A stretch of 16,825 bases of DNA from assembly GCA_030267965.1 (NCBI GenBank), contig BRYA01000647.1:1-16825 (forward strand), read 5' to 3'. This document shows positions 1-9,607 of this stretch, piece after piece (position 1 is the first letter of the stretch; every line of letters begins with the position of its first letter). The translations under genes and the position numbers were made by a program. The DNA comes from Triparma columacea. Its lineage: Eukaryota; Sar; Bolidophyceae; Parmales; Triparmaceae. The notes beneath the pieces are model-generated. The model did not search any database and had not been told where the DNA came from. It worked only from the letters and a program-made list of their open reading frames with translations.

Positions 1-443
1 ATGCTTTTTCACCCCCAAAAACGTACTTCATGGTTACTTCATTTTGAGCCAGGGCAAAAATGGCAAAATGATCAATTCCAAGAGAGCCCCTTGAATAATT
101 GTAATTGCCCAACAAACACTAAACGCGCTGAATATTTCATTTCTAAGAGTCGTTTTTAAAGTCTCGCTTTCCTTTTTCTCCGTCCTTCTTCAAAATTAAT
201 GCGACAAGGACTCACTCACGTCACATCAGAGAAAGCCATCCATGTTAATTGCTTCCTCCCCGCTTCTTTCTTGCGCCCTCTTTCACTCCCTCCCCCTCTC
301 TCGCCCTTCCCTGTCCACTCTTCCTACTCTTCTACTCATGCATACTTACCCTCCGCCAGCCGCGTGTCCAACCAACCTCTATCTTTCCCTGCTCCAGTTT
401 TAAGTTACAGTTGTGGAATATATTCTTCTCCCCCTGCCTCCCC
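1..443. other. 3' flank of the kinase gene, no gene seen
   Basis: I see no supported coding region here. The first 200 bases are AT-rich; bases 255-330 are a strongly pyrimidine-rich tract with CTCCC-type repeats. The stretch lies immediately downstream of the minus-strand kinase stop codon and probably holds its 3' untranslated region. Short open frames lack family resemblance, splice signals or codon structure. Confidence 0.6.
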
Positions 444-2138
444 TTAGAAGTCAGAGAACGGGTCGTTGCCTGAGTAGATGGGGATAGAAGGTTCCTCGAT
501 GGAGTCAGGGTAAGGGTCGAAGTTGGAGGTGTCGCTGGCTCCAGAGACGTTGGGCAAAATGGGGGCAGGAAGCTTCTTCTCGACGAGGTGCTGCCAGTTG
601 AGGTCGGAGAACCACTTGTGCTTCTTGATGTCCTCGGCCCCGGCCTTGAGGCAGCCGTAGCGCTTGGTAAGGTCGGCCAGGAGGAGCTTCTTGATGAGGG
701 CCTTGACATTGCGGTCAATGTAACGGGGGAAGTTCAACTTCCCGGCGAGGATCTGCTGGTAGATTCCCATTGGATCGTCGTCGACGAAGGGAGGCTGGCC
801 GGCGAGCATCTCGTAAACAAGGATCCCGAGGGTCCACCAGTCAACTCCCTTCCCGTGCCCCTTGTTGAGGAGAACCTCCGGCGCAATGTATTCGGGGGTC
901 CCGCAGAGGGTGTACGTCTTGAAGGCAACGCGCTTTGCAAACCCAAAGTCAGTGATCTTGAGGTACCCGGTGGAGTCGAGCAACAAGTTCTCGGGCTTGA
1001 GGTCTCGGTAGATGAAGTCCTTCAGGTGAAGGAACTCGAAAATAAGAACCACATGGGCGGCGTAGAATTTGGCGGTGCTGTTGTCGAACCGTCCTGCCTT
1101 TCGTAAGTGCGTAAAGAACTCTGCGGAAAAAGTGAGGGAGGGAGGGAGGAGGAGGAGGGAGGGAAGGAAAGCGGAGGGTTAAGTTTTTGGGAGGGGGTTT
1201 GTGAGTTGAGGGGCGTGAAGAGCAGCGATACACCGCTCTCTCCGGTTATCCCAACTCTCCGTCCATGATACACCCCCGCGCGCTCGCGTGCTGTCCCCCT
1301 ACCCCGGCCCAACGACCAACCCGGCCAACCGCGGCATCCTCTCTCATATTCTCACCTCCTCCAACAATGTACTCAAGGACCATAAAAAGGTAACGAGGGT
1401 CCTGGAAAGTCGCCGCCAAGTTAACAATGAAGGGATGCGGTTCGGCAGACAGGGTCTTGAGGATATTCTTCTCCGACAGCATGTGCTCGACCTGCTGAAG
1501 GCGGACAACCTCGGATTTCTTGAGCATCTTGATGGCATAGCAGTTCTGGTTGGCTTTGTGAGTAGCGAAGCGAACACGCCCGAATGAACCAGTTCCCAAC
1601 GTCACCCCCAACTCAAAGTCTGCCTCGCTGACATTTCCTTCGATAGTTGCCTGTGGCAAAATAAGCGAGTGGGCGGGGAGAGCGGGGGTTAGAGGATTGG
1701 GGGAGGCAGGGGGCGCTTGGTGGGCAGGATGGGTGTCGCATGGAGGGTATATGGCAATTGACGAGGAGAAATCTGGGAGGGGTGGACGGACGGACTGAAG
1801 GGGGCAGGAGACAAGGACAGGAGTCTTTTTGGGTAGTTCCCGGATATGAGAGCCTTCTCATGGGGAAGATTTGTGCCACCGAGGGGGCAGGGCGGGCGCA
1901 GACTCGGGGGCAATGGACAGCTATTGGTCGAATGCACCCAATTTAGGCGGAGCGGACGGATTGGGGGGGTAGGGGGCCAGGGGGGGCAGTGATGATGCAG
2001 ATGTCCCGAAATATGAGAGGCCCTCTCCTGGGGAAGATTTGGGCTGCCGCGGGGGCAGGACGGATGTGAACTGGACGACGGCGGACAACAACTCCCAAGG
2101 GGGGTTCTCATCTTGCGGGGGAGGTTGCTTCTTACCAT
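444..2138 (-). CDS. cAMP-dependent protein kinase (PKA) catalytic subunit-like, AGC family
   Basis: AGC-group serine/threonine kinase that would phosphorylate proteins in the cytosol or nucleus, normally released by cAMP from regulatory subunits. Proposed join: 2138-2136, 1650-1356, 1120-444, giving 324 aa, near the usual PKA-C length of about 350. Introns are 2135-1651 and 1355-1121, both GT-AG. The second junction restores the expected GGEFFTHLRKAGRF stretch. Visible motifs: glycine loop LGTGSFGRV (about 19-27), AIK lysine 42, helix-C Glu 61, YRDLKPEN (137-144, the PKA-style YRD), DFG (157-159), activation-loop Thr 170 in TYTLCGTPEY, APE (179-181), and the C-terminal hydrophobic motif FSDF (321-324) ending the protein as in PKA. 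The kinase body is secure. The start is inferred: the only in-frame starts contiguous with exon 1650-1356 are non-ATG, but an ATG with a GTAAGA donor at 2138-2131 joins in phase. PKG is less likely because no cyclic-nucleotide domain is present. Confidence 0.92.
1838..2063. repeat. Degenerate direct duplication inside kinase intron 1
   Basis: About 55 bp at 1838-1893 recurs imperfectly at 2005-2063. Both copies carry a TATGAGAG...CTCTC/TCTC core, then TGGGGAAGATTTG, then a GGGGGCAGG(G/A)CGG stretch. Further weaker similarity (ATGGACAG..., AATTT, GGTCGA) follows each copy with rearranged order. The duplication lies in the proposed first intron and has no coding signal. Confidence 0.6.
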
Positions 2139-2203
2139 AATATGGACAGATCCTAATTTGGTCGATTGCGGTTGTGGGAGGTGAGTACAACAGCCGCAAA
2201 AAA

Positions 2204-2667
2204 CAAGGGGCAACCTGAACTAACTATTTGGACACTATGTTCCCTAAATAGTTAAGAGCGATTTCGGCTTAAATCTACCTACCTACCTTTTTATTTCCGT
2301 TTTACTTACCTGTTTATAATTAAAAACGCACTTTTTAATGAAAAAACGCCCTTTTTTAGACCTTTTTTTTTTGCATTAAATGAATAATTTAATTAATTTT
2401 CCAATTTGATCACGACTCCGTCAGAAATTCCCCGTAACGATCGCCCCCGCATAAGAAACTACATATAACGTACGTATACTCAACCTACCATCTGTTAGGG
2501 TTATTTTTTATGCCATAAAGGGGCATTTATTACACTTTATAGGGTCATTTATTACACGTTAACTATTTAGAGAGTACGATCCTAAATAGTTAAGAGCGAT
2601 TTTGGCCAAAATCTACCTACCTACCTACCAACATAGTGTCCAAATCCAAGGTTCAGGTTGCCCCTTG
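2204..2667. mobile_element. MITE-like non-autonomous inverted-repeat element with 7-bp TSD
   Basis: The 464-bp element is bounded by 38-bp terminal inverted repeats at 2204-2241 and 2630-2667. They match at 33 of 38 positions, the mismatches clustering in a central block of six; the outermost 17 bases (CAAGGGGCAACCTGAAC) and inner 15 are identical. It is flanked by a perfect 7-bp direct duplication, CAAAAAA, at 2197-2203 and 2668-2674. The interior is AT-rich, unlike the surroundings, and encodes nothing recognisable, so mobilisation would need a transposase from elsewhere. The size, TIRs and TSD fit a MITE. I cannot assign a superfamily. The TSD is low complexity, so slight boundary error is possible. 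Confidence 0.82.
2243..2629. repeat. Internal direct repeat and hairpins of the MITE-like element
   Basis: Just inside the terminal inverted repeats, the segment starting CCTAAATAGTTAAGAGCGAT and ending in (CTAC)n occurs in the SAME orientation at 2243-2287 and 2581-2629. The right copy contains a perfect 16-bp palindrome, GATTTTGGCCAAAATC (2598-2613), degenerate in the left copy. Next to it, TTAACTATTTAG (2559-2570) pairs perfectly with CTAAATAGTTAA (2582-2593) across an 11-base loop. A further short tandem of a TTTATTACAC-containing unit lies at about 2521-2557. Confidence 0.75.
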
Positions 2668-2674
2668 CAAAAAA

Positions 2675-3262
2675 GGATTTTTTTTTTGGTTGTTTTTTTT
2701 GGCCCCCACCTTATCCCCTCTTTTGCGTTTGTGATCTAATTAATTTTGTCTCCCGGTCAGAGGTTGGGTGTCAGTAGCGGGAAGGCGCATAAATTACACA
2801 ACAAGGACGTTGAATGGTGGACTTTATTCAAAGTGAGATGTGTGAATTTCAAAGCAACTGGAATCTTGCGCTCCGCACGCGGAGGCTTGAATCAGGATGG
2901 GAGTTTGGGGGAAATACGGAGGGGGGGACGGGGGATAAAGGGGTGAAGAGGGGGGGAATATGCAAATGCAACTTGAGCAAAGAATATCGGGCACCTGGGC
3001 AAACCACTTCGCATGTGCTGCAACATTTACTGTCCAGAAAGCCAAAATTCCGCGCCCAAATCTGAGTACGAAATAGCTTGGTATCCTGTCTTCGAACGCA
3101 GCGACTGTTATCCGAGATCTTTTGCCGCAACACGCAAAAGGGGGAGGAAAAAACAGCCTTTTACCAAGCATCAGGCCTATCGGCCTATTTTCACTCTTCC
3201 TTTTGATTTTTTGGGCGTGACTGGGTGAGTAACGGACATCTCCGGTTTTAATTAGCATCCTC
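2675..3262. other. Intergenic region upstream of the ankyrin gene
   Basis: Between the MITE-like element and the ankyrin start I see only T-homopolymers (2681-2700), G-rich runs (about 2905-2960) and no RNA gene or conserved coding block. It should contain the 5' UTR and promoter of the ankyrin gene, but I can name no core-promoter motif. Confidence 0.5.
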
Positions 3263-5331
3263 ATGTCGACCGGTCAACTTGTTCCGGCTACCACTTCGGA
3301 AGAGCTACCAGAAGGGCCAAATATCACAGTCAAAAGGGCCCACAATGTTCGAGAACTTGTGACAATCACCCCTCCATCATCTCCTCCTCCTCAACACGAA
3401 GAAGCCGGAGCCTCGGCCTTTTTGTCCATGGTGAACGGGAGCAGTTTCTACACCCTCCCCGCGACGGTCACGACCACCTTGAGGGAGGAAACTGAGGCCC
3501 ATATTCGCAAGAGTGTTGGCCTCAACATGGGTCCTCTGCAGCAGAGCACCACCCAGGCGTGGTTCAAGTGCCTCGCCGAGGATGATGTTGCCTCAGTCGC
3601 GCAGTTGGCGACGAAGTACCCCTCCATGGTGACAGGTTCTTTCTTTGGGCAGGGTGTTCAGGTTGGGGATGGGGTTGCAGCAGGGTTGCCCACTTTGTGT
3701 GCTGCGTGCTTGTTGGGTAGCGATAAGGTCGTTGAGGTGAGTCGTTGGTGACAGGGCCCTTACTCTCGCCTTAATCTCACCCTGACAACCCCCCCCCCCA
3801 TTCCCCTCCGCAGCACCTTTTACGCCTCCAGCCTCAACTTGCCTCTGCCCCCTTCTCCTGCATCTCCTCCACTCCCCCCACCCACTTCGCGTCCTCCGCG
3901 AACTCCGTGAGCTGCCTGCGCCAGCTCCTGGCCCTCCTTCCCCCCACGGCAGCAACTGCCGTGAACGGGAACGGAGACTCCATTCTCCACATGGCCTGCG
4001 AGTCCGGTGCTGCCGATGTCGTGAAGTTCCTCGTTAAGATCCTCCTCGACCGCCACGGCTCCAAGGGTGCTCTATCCCGCGTCGTCTTGGGCCTAAACTC
4101 CAGGTCCCTAAGTCCTCTTCACGTCGCCACAGCCCACGGGAACTCCAAGTGCGTCGAGACCCTCCTCTCAGCTTTGCCGGCCCCCCTTGCGAGGGCTTGT
4201 GCCAACCAGGCGGGAATCTCAGACCTTACTCCCCTCCACCTCTGTTCCTTCGGAGGCCTTGACAGCAGGGATGCCATGCTAGAAATAGCGCGGTCCGTCC
4301 TCTCCCGCGGTGGTGATCCAGGCGTTCACTCCAACGTCCTCCTCTCCACTCCCCTCCACCTCGCCTGCACGGTTTCTTTCGGCCAGCTCGTCTCCCTCCT
4401 CCTCAAGTCCGCAGCGACCCCAAACGCCAAGGACGAGGTAGGAATGACGCCTCTCCACGTTGCGGCCAAGTACGGGAACACACTCTGCGCTATGCTATGC
4501 GCGCAGGAGGGGGCGGACGGTACCGTTAGAGACGACCTTGGCAGGTCGGCAGCACATATTGCTGCGGGGGTTGAGGGAGGGAAGGAATGCCTACTCTACC
4601 TTCTAGCCGTGGGGCCCAAGATGAAGGACGCCAAGGACGCACAAGGGAGGGTTCCCATTCTTGAGGCCATCGAGGGAGGCCTCCTAGAGAACGTCGAGGT
4701 CCTCCTAAGAGCCGGTGCCAAGGTCGAGGATTCCACTATCATCAAGGCCAAGGAAATGCTGGTCAGCTCATGGCTGGTCCACGGGGCTGACGTTGAGAAG
4801 CTCACGGAGGTCGTTAAGATGGTCGAGAGTGTAAGCACAGGCATTAAGGTTGACAACGTTCACCTGTTCAGTCAACACGAGCATAGGGTCGCCGAGATGT
4901 TCCAGAGGAGCATGGTAAAGGTTGCCGGTGAGAAGGGCGGCAACGAGATCGCAAGCCGCATCCTAGGGTTCGTGGGGAGGGGCTGGATTGGCGGACCTGT
5001 AGAGAACGAGGGCGTCACGACGGCCATGGCACTGAGCGAGTCACTTAAGAAGACAGCGGAGTATTTGAGCGGGGAGTCTGACGGGAGCGACAGTGAGGAA
5101 CTGGTTGAGAAGGCCGTCTCGGACATCCAAACCACGAAGCTGCTGAAGGAGAACGACGACGGAGCAGTTGACGCCGGTGAGGTCAAGGGAAATAAGCTTA
5201 ACAGGAAGAGGAGGGTCACCGCGGAGTCTTGGGACGGTTTCGAGAAACCTGCGCCGAGGAAGAAGGGCGGGAAGAAGACGAGGAAGGAGCTTAAGGACTT
5301 TGCCAGGGTCAAGAACAGGTTCGGCATGTAA
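3263..5331 (+). CDS. Ankyrin-repeat protein with basic C-terminal tail
   Basis: Two exons, 3263-3736 and 3814-5331, with a 77-bp GT-AG intron (donor GTGAGT; acceptor CCGCAG after an 11-C tract). The phase-0 join gives 663 aa. Residues 1-150 are unrecognised, with a Ser/Pro-rich stretch near 40-46. About seven ankyrin-like repeats follow between residues 210 and 470; PLHVA/PLHLA-type helices are visible in SILHMA, SPLHVA, TPLHLC, TPLHLA, TPLHVA and SAAHIA, the last repeat being degenerate. The remainder looks helical and charged, with acidic serine-rich DGSDSEE, and ends in a lysine/arginine cluster (RKKGGKKTRKE) that could be a nuclear localisation signal. Ankyrin repeats bind proteins, so a scaffold or adaptor role is likely; no catalytic domain is visible. 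The ATG at 3263 opens the frame and lies downstream of frame-breaking stops. Confidence 0.9.
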
Positions 5332-6168
5332 GGGTTGACTGAAAATGTACCCAAGGAGCAGGGGGGGGGGGGGGCGTGAATCTGGCTTAGCCGCCGTCAA
5401 GGCGGAGTCAGGGGCGCTTGCTTCCCTTTTTGTTTTCGAGGTGCTTGAAAGGGTTGGTAGGGAGAGGGTAGAAAAGAGTTGATCAATCGCTTACGGTAAA
5501 TATGTCGCAAAACGATTCAGCCACACTTATATTGTGGGGTTGTTGTGCGTTGAGTATAGAAGTGCCCGAAGCTTTTGTTCACGACGGGGGGGGGGAGAGA
5601 GAGAAAGAGAAAGAGAGAAGACTGGAGTGTTTTAAACGGAGGAAAGAAGGGGAAGATTCAGCCACTGGACAAAAGTGGGGTCTTCTACAACTGGAATTCG
5701 TAAGGAAGAGAGAGAGAGAAAGAGAGAGAAAGAAGAAGAAAACTTCCAACACCAACACACTCAAATAAGGGGGGATAAAGGGGGGGGGGGTGTAAACTTG
5801 AACGACTGCGGTCGAGGATTACAACTGCGTCTGGGAACGATTCAGCCACTCATTGTGGGGTCGTTACTCATTTACTGTGTTTTGTATCTCTCGTCGAGGA
5901 AATAAATAACGAGAGGGAGATGATTCAGCCACTCATTGTGGGGTCGTCTTACCTTTAATTGTGTTTTGTTTCGGCGCTAGGTTTCAAGGAGAAGGATATG
6001 AAGAATTCAGCTGTGGACAGGGGGGGTCGGCTAAGGTCATAACAACACTAACCTGATGGCCTTTCGCCTGTTCTGCATTGCTGCATTAAAAAATAATTGG
6101 GGCTTTCCTTCTTTTTGTTATTCTTAACAACATTTATCCCCCTTCTACATAACCCAATCCAAACTAAA
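5332..6168. other. Convergent intergenic region, homopolymers and GA tracts
   Basis: The ankyrin gene (plus) and methyltransferase gene (minus) end facing each other across 837 bp. The interval has a 14-G run at 5361-5374, a 10-G run at 5586-5595, an 11-G run at 5780-5790, and GA-rich microsatellite stretches at about 5595-5620 and 5707-5740. It also holds the dispersed GATTCAGCCAC repeat listed separately. Open frames here are simple-sequence translations and are not supported as genes. Confidence 0.6.
5514..6030 (+). repeat. Five dispersed copies of a GATTCAGCCAC...GTGGGGT repeat
   Basis: Copies start at 5514, 5655, 5839 and 5922, with a degenerate one near 6003 (AATTCAGCTGTGGACAGG...GGTCGG). 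The best form is GATTCAGCCACTCATTGTGG followed by GGTCGT, identical in the third and fourth copies. GCCAC and GTGGGG flank a variable 5-11 base centre, so CCAC can pair with GTGG as a small hairpin. Copies 3 and 4 share more sequence downstream (T(A/T)ATTGTGTTTTGT-like, CGTCGAGG-like), indicating duplication of a longer unit of about 83 bp. No coding role is apparent. Confidence 0.7.
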
Positions 6169-7065
6169 CTACCCCTCGTTCAAAAAGACGAGTACAGCAT
6201 CCCTCCAAAGTTCAGAAAGTCCATCAATATCATTATCAAAAATATCCCTCTGTCCCCCTTCCGCAAGTCCCTTATACGTAAGTCCCGCATCCCTCATTTC
6301 CGCCACAAGCATTGGTAGCGGGTAAGACCTCCTCGTAACAAACAGTATGAATGGTTTATGCATAGGGTTTGCTTCGTAATCGTATGCGTAACGGGTAACG
6401 TCAAACTCATCCCCACCACCCTCCTCTTCTTCCTCCCCGAGCTCAGGCGCACCACCCCCAACCTCCTTCCCATCTACCCCGACAGTAGTAACCTCAAGTA
6501 TCCTCTTAACCTCCATAGCCAACATCTTAACCATCTCCACCCCCCTCCTCTCGTAAACCAGGTCGCTCCCAAAAACCACACCGTACCTACGATAACGGGG
6601 ACCCTCCATCCACATGTTCTTTGTAATTTTAACCTTCGTGTCGTGTTTAAACGTATTCAATATGTTGGTAGTAAGCAACTCTAAAACATCATCCATACCA
6701 TCAGTCAAAACAACATCCCCCACACCCCTCAACCTTATATACTCGGTAATGACAGCACCTGTTACACCTACACCACTACCTAATTCACAAACACCTTCTC
6801 TTAAAACTATGTCGTCTAATGAATCTAACAGGGGAGGTAGTAAATTGCATAAAGAATAACAACCACTCCATGTACATAACCCTGTGTTAACACCTGTATG
6901 ACCTGACGGTGTTGGTGGGGGTGGTAAGGTTTTAAAGGTGTAGATGAAGGGGGTGAGGGGGAAATAGGGAGATTGTAAGGTGGTGGTGTAGGTTGAGGTT
7001 ATTAAAGAAGGGGAGGAAGTGGAGGTGGAGGGAGGTGGAGGGGGGGGAGAGGTTAACGATGACAT
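6169..7065 (-). CDS. Class-I SAM-dependent methyltransferase, FAM86/METTL21 (Methyltransf_16) type
   Basis: Single-exon gene, 298 aa, ATG at 7065. After a Pro/Ser/Thr-rich start (PPPPPP at 7-12), TGLCTWSGCYSL (61-72) matches the stretch that precedes the SAM fold in this family. Motif I is GVCELGSGVGVTG (91-103), VVLTDG (118-123) is the acidic strand-2 loop, and FGSDLVYE (165-172) is the DxVY-type motif after strand 4. Members methylate lysines on proteins such as elongation factors and chaperones; the substrate here cannot be read from sequence. An acidic insert, GEEEEEGGG, lies between the last core strands. It is convergent with the ankyrin gene and divergent from the oxidoreductase gene, sharing a 465-bp upstream region with the latter. 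Confidence 0.85.
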   Translation of the reverse strand: MSSLTSPPPPPPSTSTSSPSLITSTYTTTLQSPYFPLTPFIYTFKTLPPPPTPSGHTGVNTGLCTWSGCYSLCNLLPPLLDSLDDIVLREGVCELGSGVGVTGAVITEYIRLRGVGDVVLTDGMDDVLELLTTNILNTFKHDTKVKITKNMWMEGPRYRRYGVVFGSDLVYERRGVEMVKMLAMEVKRILEVTTVGVDGKEVGGGAPELGEEEEEGGGDEFDVTRYAYDYEANPMHKPFILFVTRRSYPLPMLVAEMRDAGLTYKGLAEGGQRDIFDNDIDGLSELWRDAVLVFLNEG

Positions 7066-7530
7066 TTTAGTGGTGGGGAGGGTGTAGAGGGGTGGTAAGG
7101 GATGATTTAGAGAGGGCCTCGTGTTGAAGAGTATAAAATTAAGGAAGGAGGTTGATTTTGAAGTGTATTTCTATACCCTTCTAGTAGTTAGATAGTTGTG
7201 ATGTTGTGCGTGGTCGTATTTTGGTATTTGAATCTATTTTGGGGATTTTATTGGGATTTATTTGGGGCATTTTGGTGACTTGGATTGGAAGGCTGGAAGT
7301 GAAGGAAATTAATTGAGGAGGAAGTGGATTCAGAAGAGGATTTCTTTGGTTCGTACACTCCAAGCTGATCCTTTTTAACTTTTGATGGGGGGTGCGATGA
7401 TGGAGTTGAAGGTGAGGTGAGATTGGGAGGCGGGAAGGCAATAAAGTAAAGAGAGAAAGTCCCAAAAACCAAAGTAATTCGCCCCCCTTCTTCGAGTGTT
7501 CTTCCTCATTTCCCCTCACAAATATCTTCC
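7066..7530. other. Divergent promoter region between methyltransferase and oxidoreductase genes
   Basis: This 465-bp interval separates two divergent starts and should carry both promoters. A TATAAAA sequence at 7132-7138 lies about 400 bp upstream of the plus gene, which is too far for a TATA box without a long 5' UTR. The minus-strand open frame at 7181-7519 is low-complexity and unsupported. Confidence 0.5.
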
Positions 7531-9435
7531 ATGGCTTTCTTCACTCATACTTTGCTACCTATACTATCTATAATCGTTATTATACTATACTTGTAAGTTA
7601 TTGAGCACATATCATCTCATTTACGTCTAAAAAGTGTCAAATAAGGCTAAACTAACCCCCATCACCTCCGACTTCCCCGACGACTTCCCTCTCCACTCCC
7701 TCCCCAATCAAATACATTAACAACTACACTAACTACATCAACACTCATATATAGACTACCAGCACCAACAACAACAAATTTAGTACCAAACGCTGCCTGT
7801 ATTGGAAGAATTGGTGGCACAGGAACAAAAGCCACTTACAAACTCTCTGATGTCAACAAACATGACAGCAACAACAACAACAACGACACTGACAAACATG
7901 ACAAACTCTACGATATTGTTGTCATGGGAGCTACAGGAGTCACAGGGAAACAGGTGAGAGAGAGAAAAGGGGTAAGGGGGGAGCTTTGACTTAGGGCGAG
8001 GGCTAGAGGGAGCTTTGGCTAGAGAAAACTTTGGCTAGGGCTTGGGGAAGCTTTGGCTGGCTAAAGGGACAAGTGGAAAAAGAGAAATGGCATTCAAATA
8101 AGAGGAAAGAGGGAACAAGAGAGACAAATATGCACCATGATACACACACATCATTATTCTCCATCATCATACTCCATCATACTCATCATTACACTCATGT
8201 ACAATGATACGCATCATATCACCCCCAAATCCCCCAAAATACTAACCCCCTTCCCCCCTTCCCCTAACCCCCAGGTAACCAGGTACTTAACCCAGTCCCA
8301 CCCAACCCTAAAAATCGCAATCGCCGGTCGCAACCCTACCAAATTATCCTCCGTCGTTTCCACCCACGGTCGCCCATCCCTCCCAACCCTGGTCGTAGAT
8401 TCCTTCGATATCCCATCTCTAAAATCAATGGTATCAAAGACAAAGGTTGTAATCGCACTATCAGGACCGTATACTAAATACGGTTACCCCCTCGCTACAG
8501 TCTGCGCTCAACAAGGTGTACATTACGTAGACCTGTCAGGAGAGTTCTTCTATCAACGTCGTGTAATCGACGGTCTTGAGGATATAGCTAGCTCAACAGG
8601 GTCTAAAATAGTGGTAGCGGGTGGGTATGATTCTACGCCTTTTGATTTAGCTGCTCATATCGCGGTTAAATCACTACCTGATTCAACGAATGGTGATGAG
8701 GACATTCGTGTTGTTAGTATAGTGGATGAAATGCACGGGTATTTATCAGGCGGTACATTAGCATCCATGATTGCAGGTGTATCAGAGGCTATTACAGAAA
8801 CATTATCAGGCAAAGGGTCGAATTATGCGAACGACCCTTACATCCTTACACCTTACATACAGGACTGTGAAAAGGTCGACGTCGACCCTACTGGTTGGGG
8901 GAACTTTTTAAGGTACGATAGGGATGTTGCGAAGTGGGGTATACAGCATTTTATGGCGTACGTTAACAGCAGGATCGTTCGTCGGAGCATGAACATGATG
9001 GGTGTTACTAGGGTTAGTTACAGTGAAGGTTTATCTGTATACAGCATGGTTGACGCTGCGGTATGGGCGGTACCGTGGTGGTTTAAAGGAGGGTTTAAGG
9101 TTTTACCGTCACCAGGGGAAGGACCGAGTGAGGAATTCATGAAGGAGGGGGGGTTTAAGGTTACTACAATAGCGAGGAGAGGGGAGGATACTGTCAAGGT
9201 TAACGTGGTAGGTAAAGGCGACCCTGGGTATGGACATACTAGTAAAGTCATAAGTGAGATTGCCGTATGTCTAACAGATGGACAATGCCATAATGACGTT
9301 TTCCCGGAGGGGGTTGGAGGGGTTTTCACACCTAGCACGGCGTGTGGGGAGGGACTGAGGAAAGGACTTGAAGGGGTACTTGACTTTAAGGTGGAGATGG
9401 GGGAGGGGGGGGGAAAGGGGGGAGAGGAACTTTGA
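7531..9435 (+). CDS. SCCPDH: Saccharopine dehydrogenase-like oxidoreductase (SCCPDH-like)
   Basis: Three exons, 7531-7592, 7755-7953 and 8275-9435, with introns of 162 and 321 bp, all GT-AG and phase-consistent, giving 473 aa (family about 430). Exon 1 encodes a hydrophobic leader (about residues 7-22, LLPILSIIVII...), a likely signal anchor. An Asn-rich linker follows (NNNNN near 60-64). The Rossmann nucleotide-binding loop is YDIVVMGATGVTGK (73-86), split across exons 2 and 3. YVDLSGEFF and GGYDSTPFDL match the conserved blocks of the SCCPDH family. Human SCCPDH is not a proven lysine-pathway enzyme; it associates with lipid droplets and membranes, so lysine degradation should not be assumed. 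Unspliced, exon 1 hits a stop directly after the donor, which supports the intron. The C-terminus is glycine-rich, encoded by G runs. Convergent with the next gene, 172 bp apart. Confidence 0.9.
7982..8058 (+). repeat. AGCTTTGGCT repeats in oxidoreductase intron 2
   Basis: Four near-copies of AGCTTTGGCT occur at 7982-7991 (one change), 8011-8020, 8027-8036 (one change) and 8049-8058, interspersed with GGGCTAGAGGG-like spacers. They lie just after the GTGAGA donor of the 321-bp intron. Confidence 0.65.
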
Positions 9436-9607
9436 GGGAAGGGGGAGGATTAAACTAAGATAGAAGAGACGGAAGGGGGGGGGGAGAGCTAGTAAGGAAT
9501 GATAAGGGAAGTACGCGATAAACTATTTCCCAATTTCGTTAGTCTTTTGTGTATTTGAATTAATGTGTCGTCATCCTCCATCATCACCCTTCACTCTCCA
9601 CCTCTCC

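Noticed and set aside
3084..3100. TCTTCGAACGC, resembling a tRNA B box
   Set aside because: No matching A box, acceptor stem or anticodon arm could be folded around it.
3013..3228. Open frame upstream of the ankyrin gene ending near a GTGAGT sequence, a possible extra 5' exon
   Set aside because: No acceptor lies far enough downstream before the ATG at 3263; the only AG leaves an intron of about 30 bp. The translation resembles no family.
5502..5905. Glu/Lys/Arg-rich open frames in the convergent intergenic region
   Set aside because: They are products of GA microsatellites and G runs, without splice or coding support.
6097..6859. Plus-strand open frames overlapping the methyltransferase
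   Set aside because: They are antisense to a clear SAM-methyltransferase with intact motifs.
7181..7519. Minus-strand 112-aa open frame in the divergent promoter region
   Set aside because: Low-complexity Pro/Ser/Leu sequence, no recognisable domain, and no ATG context or splice support.
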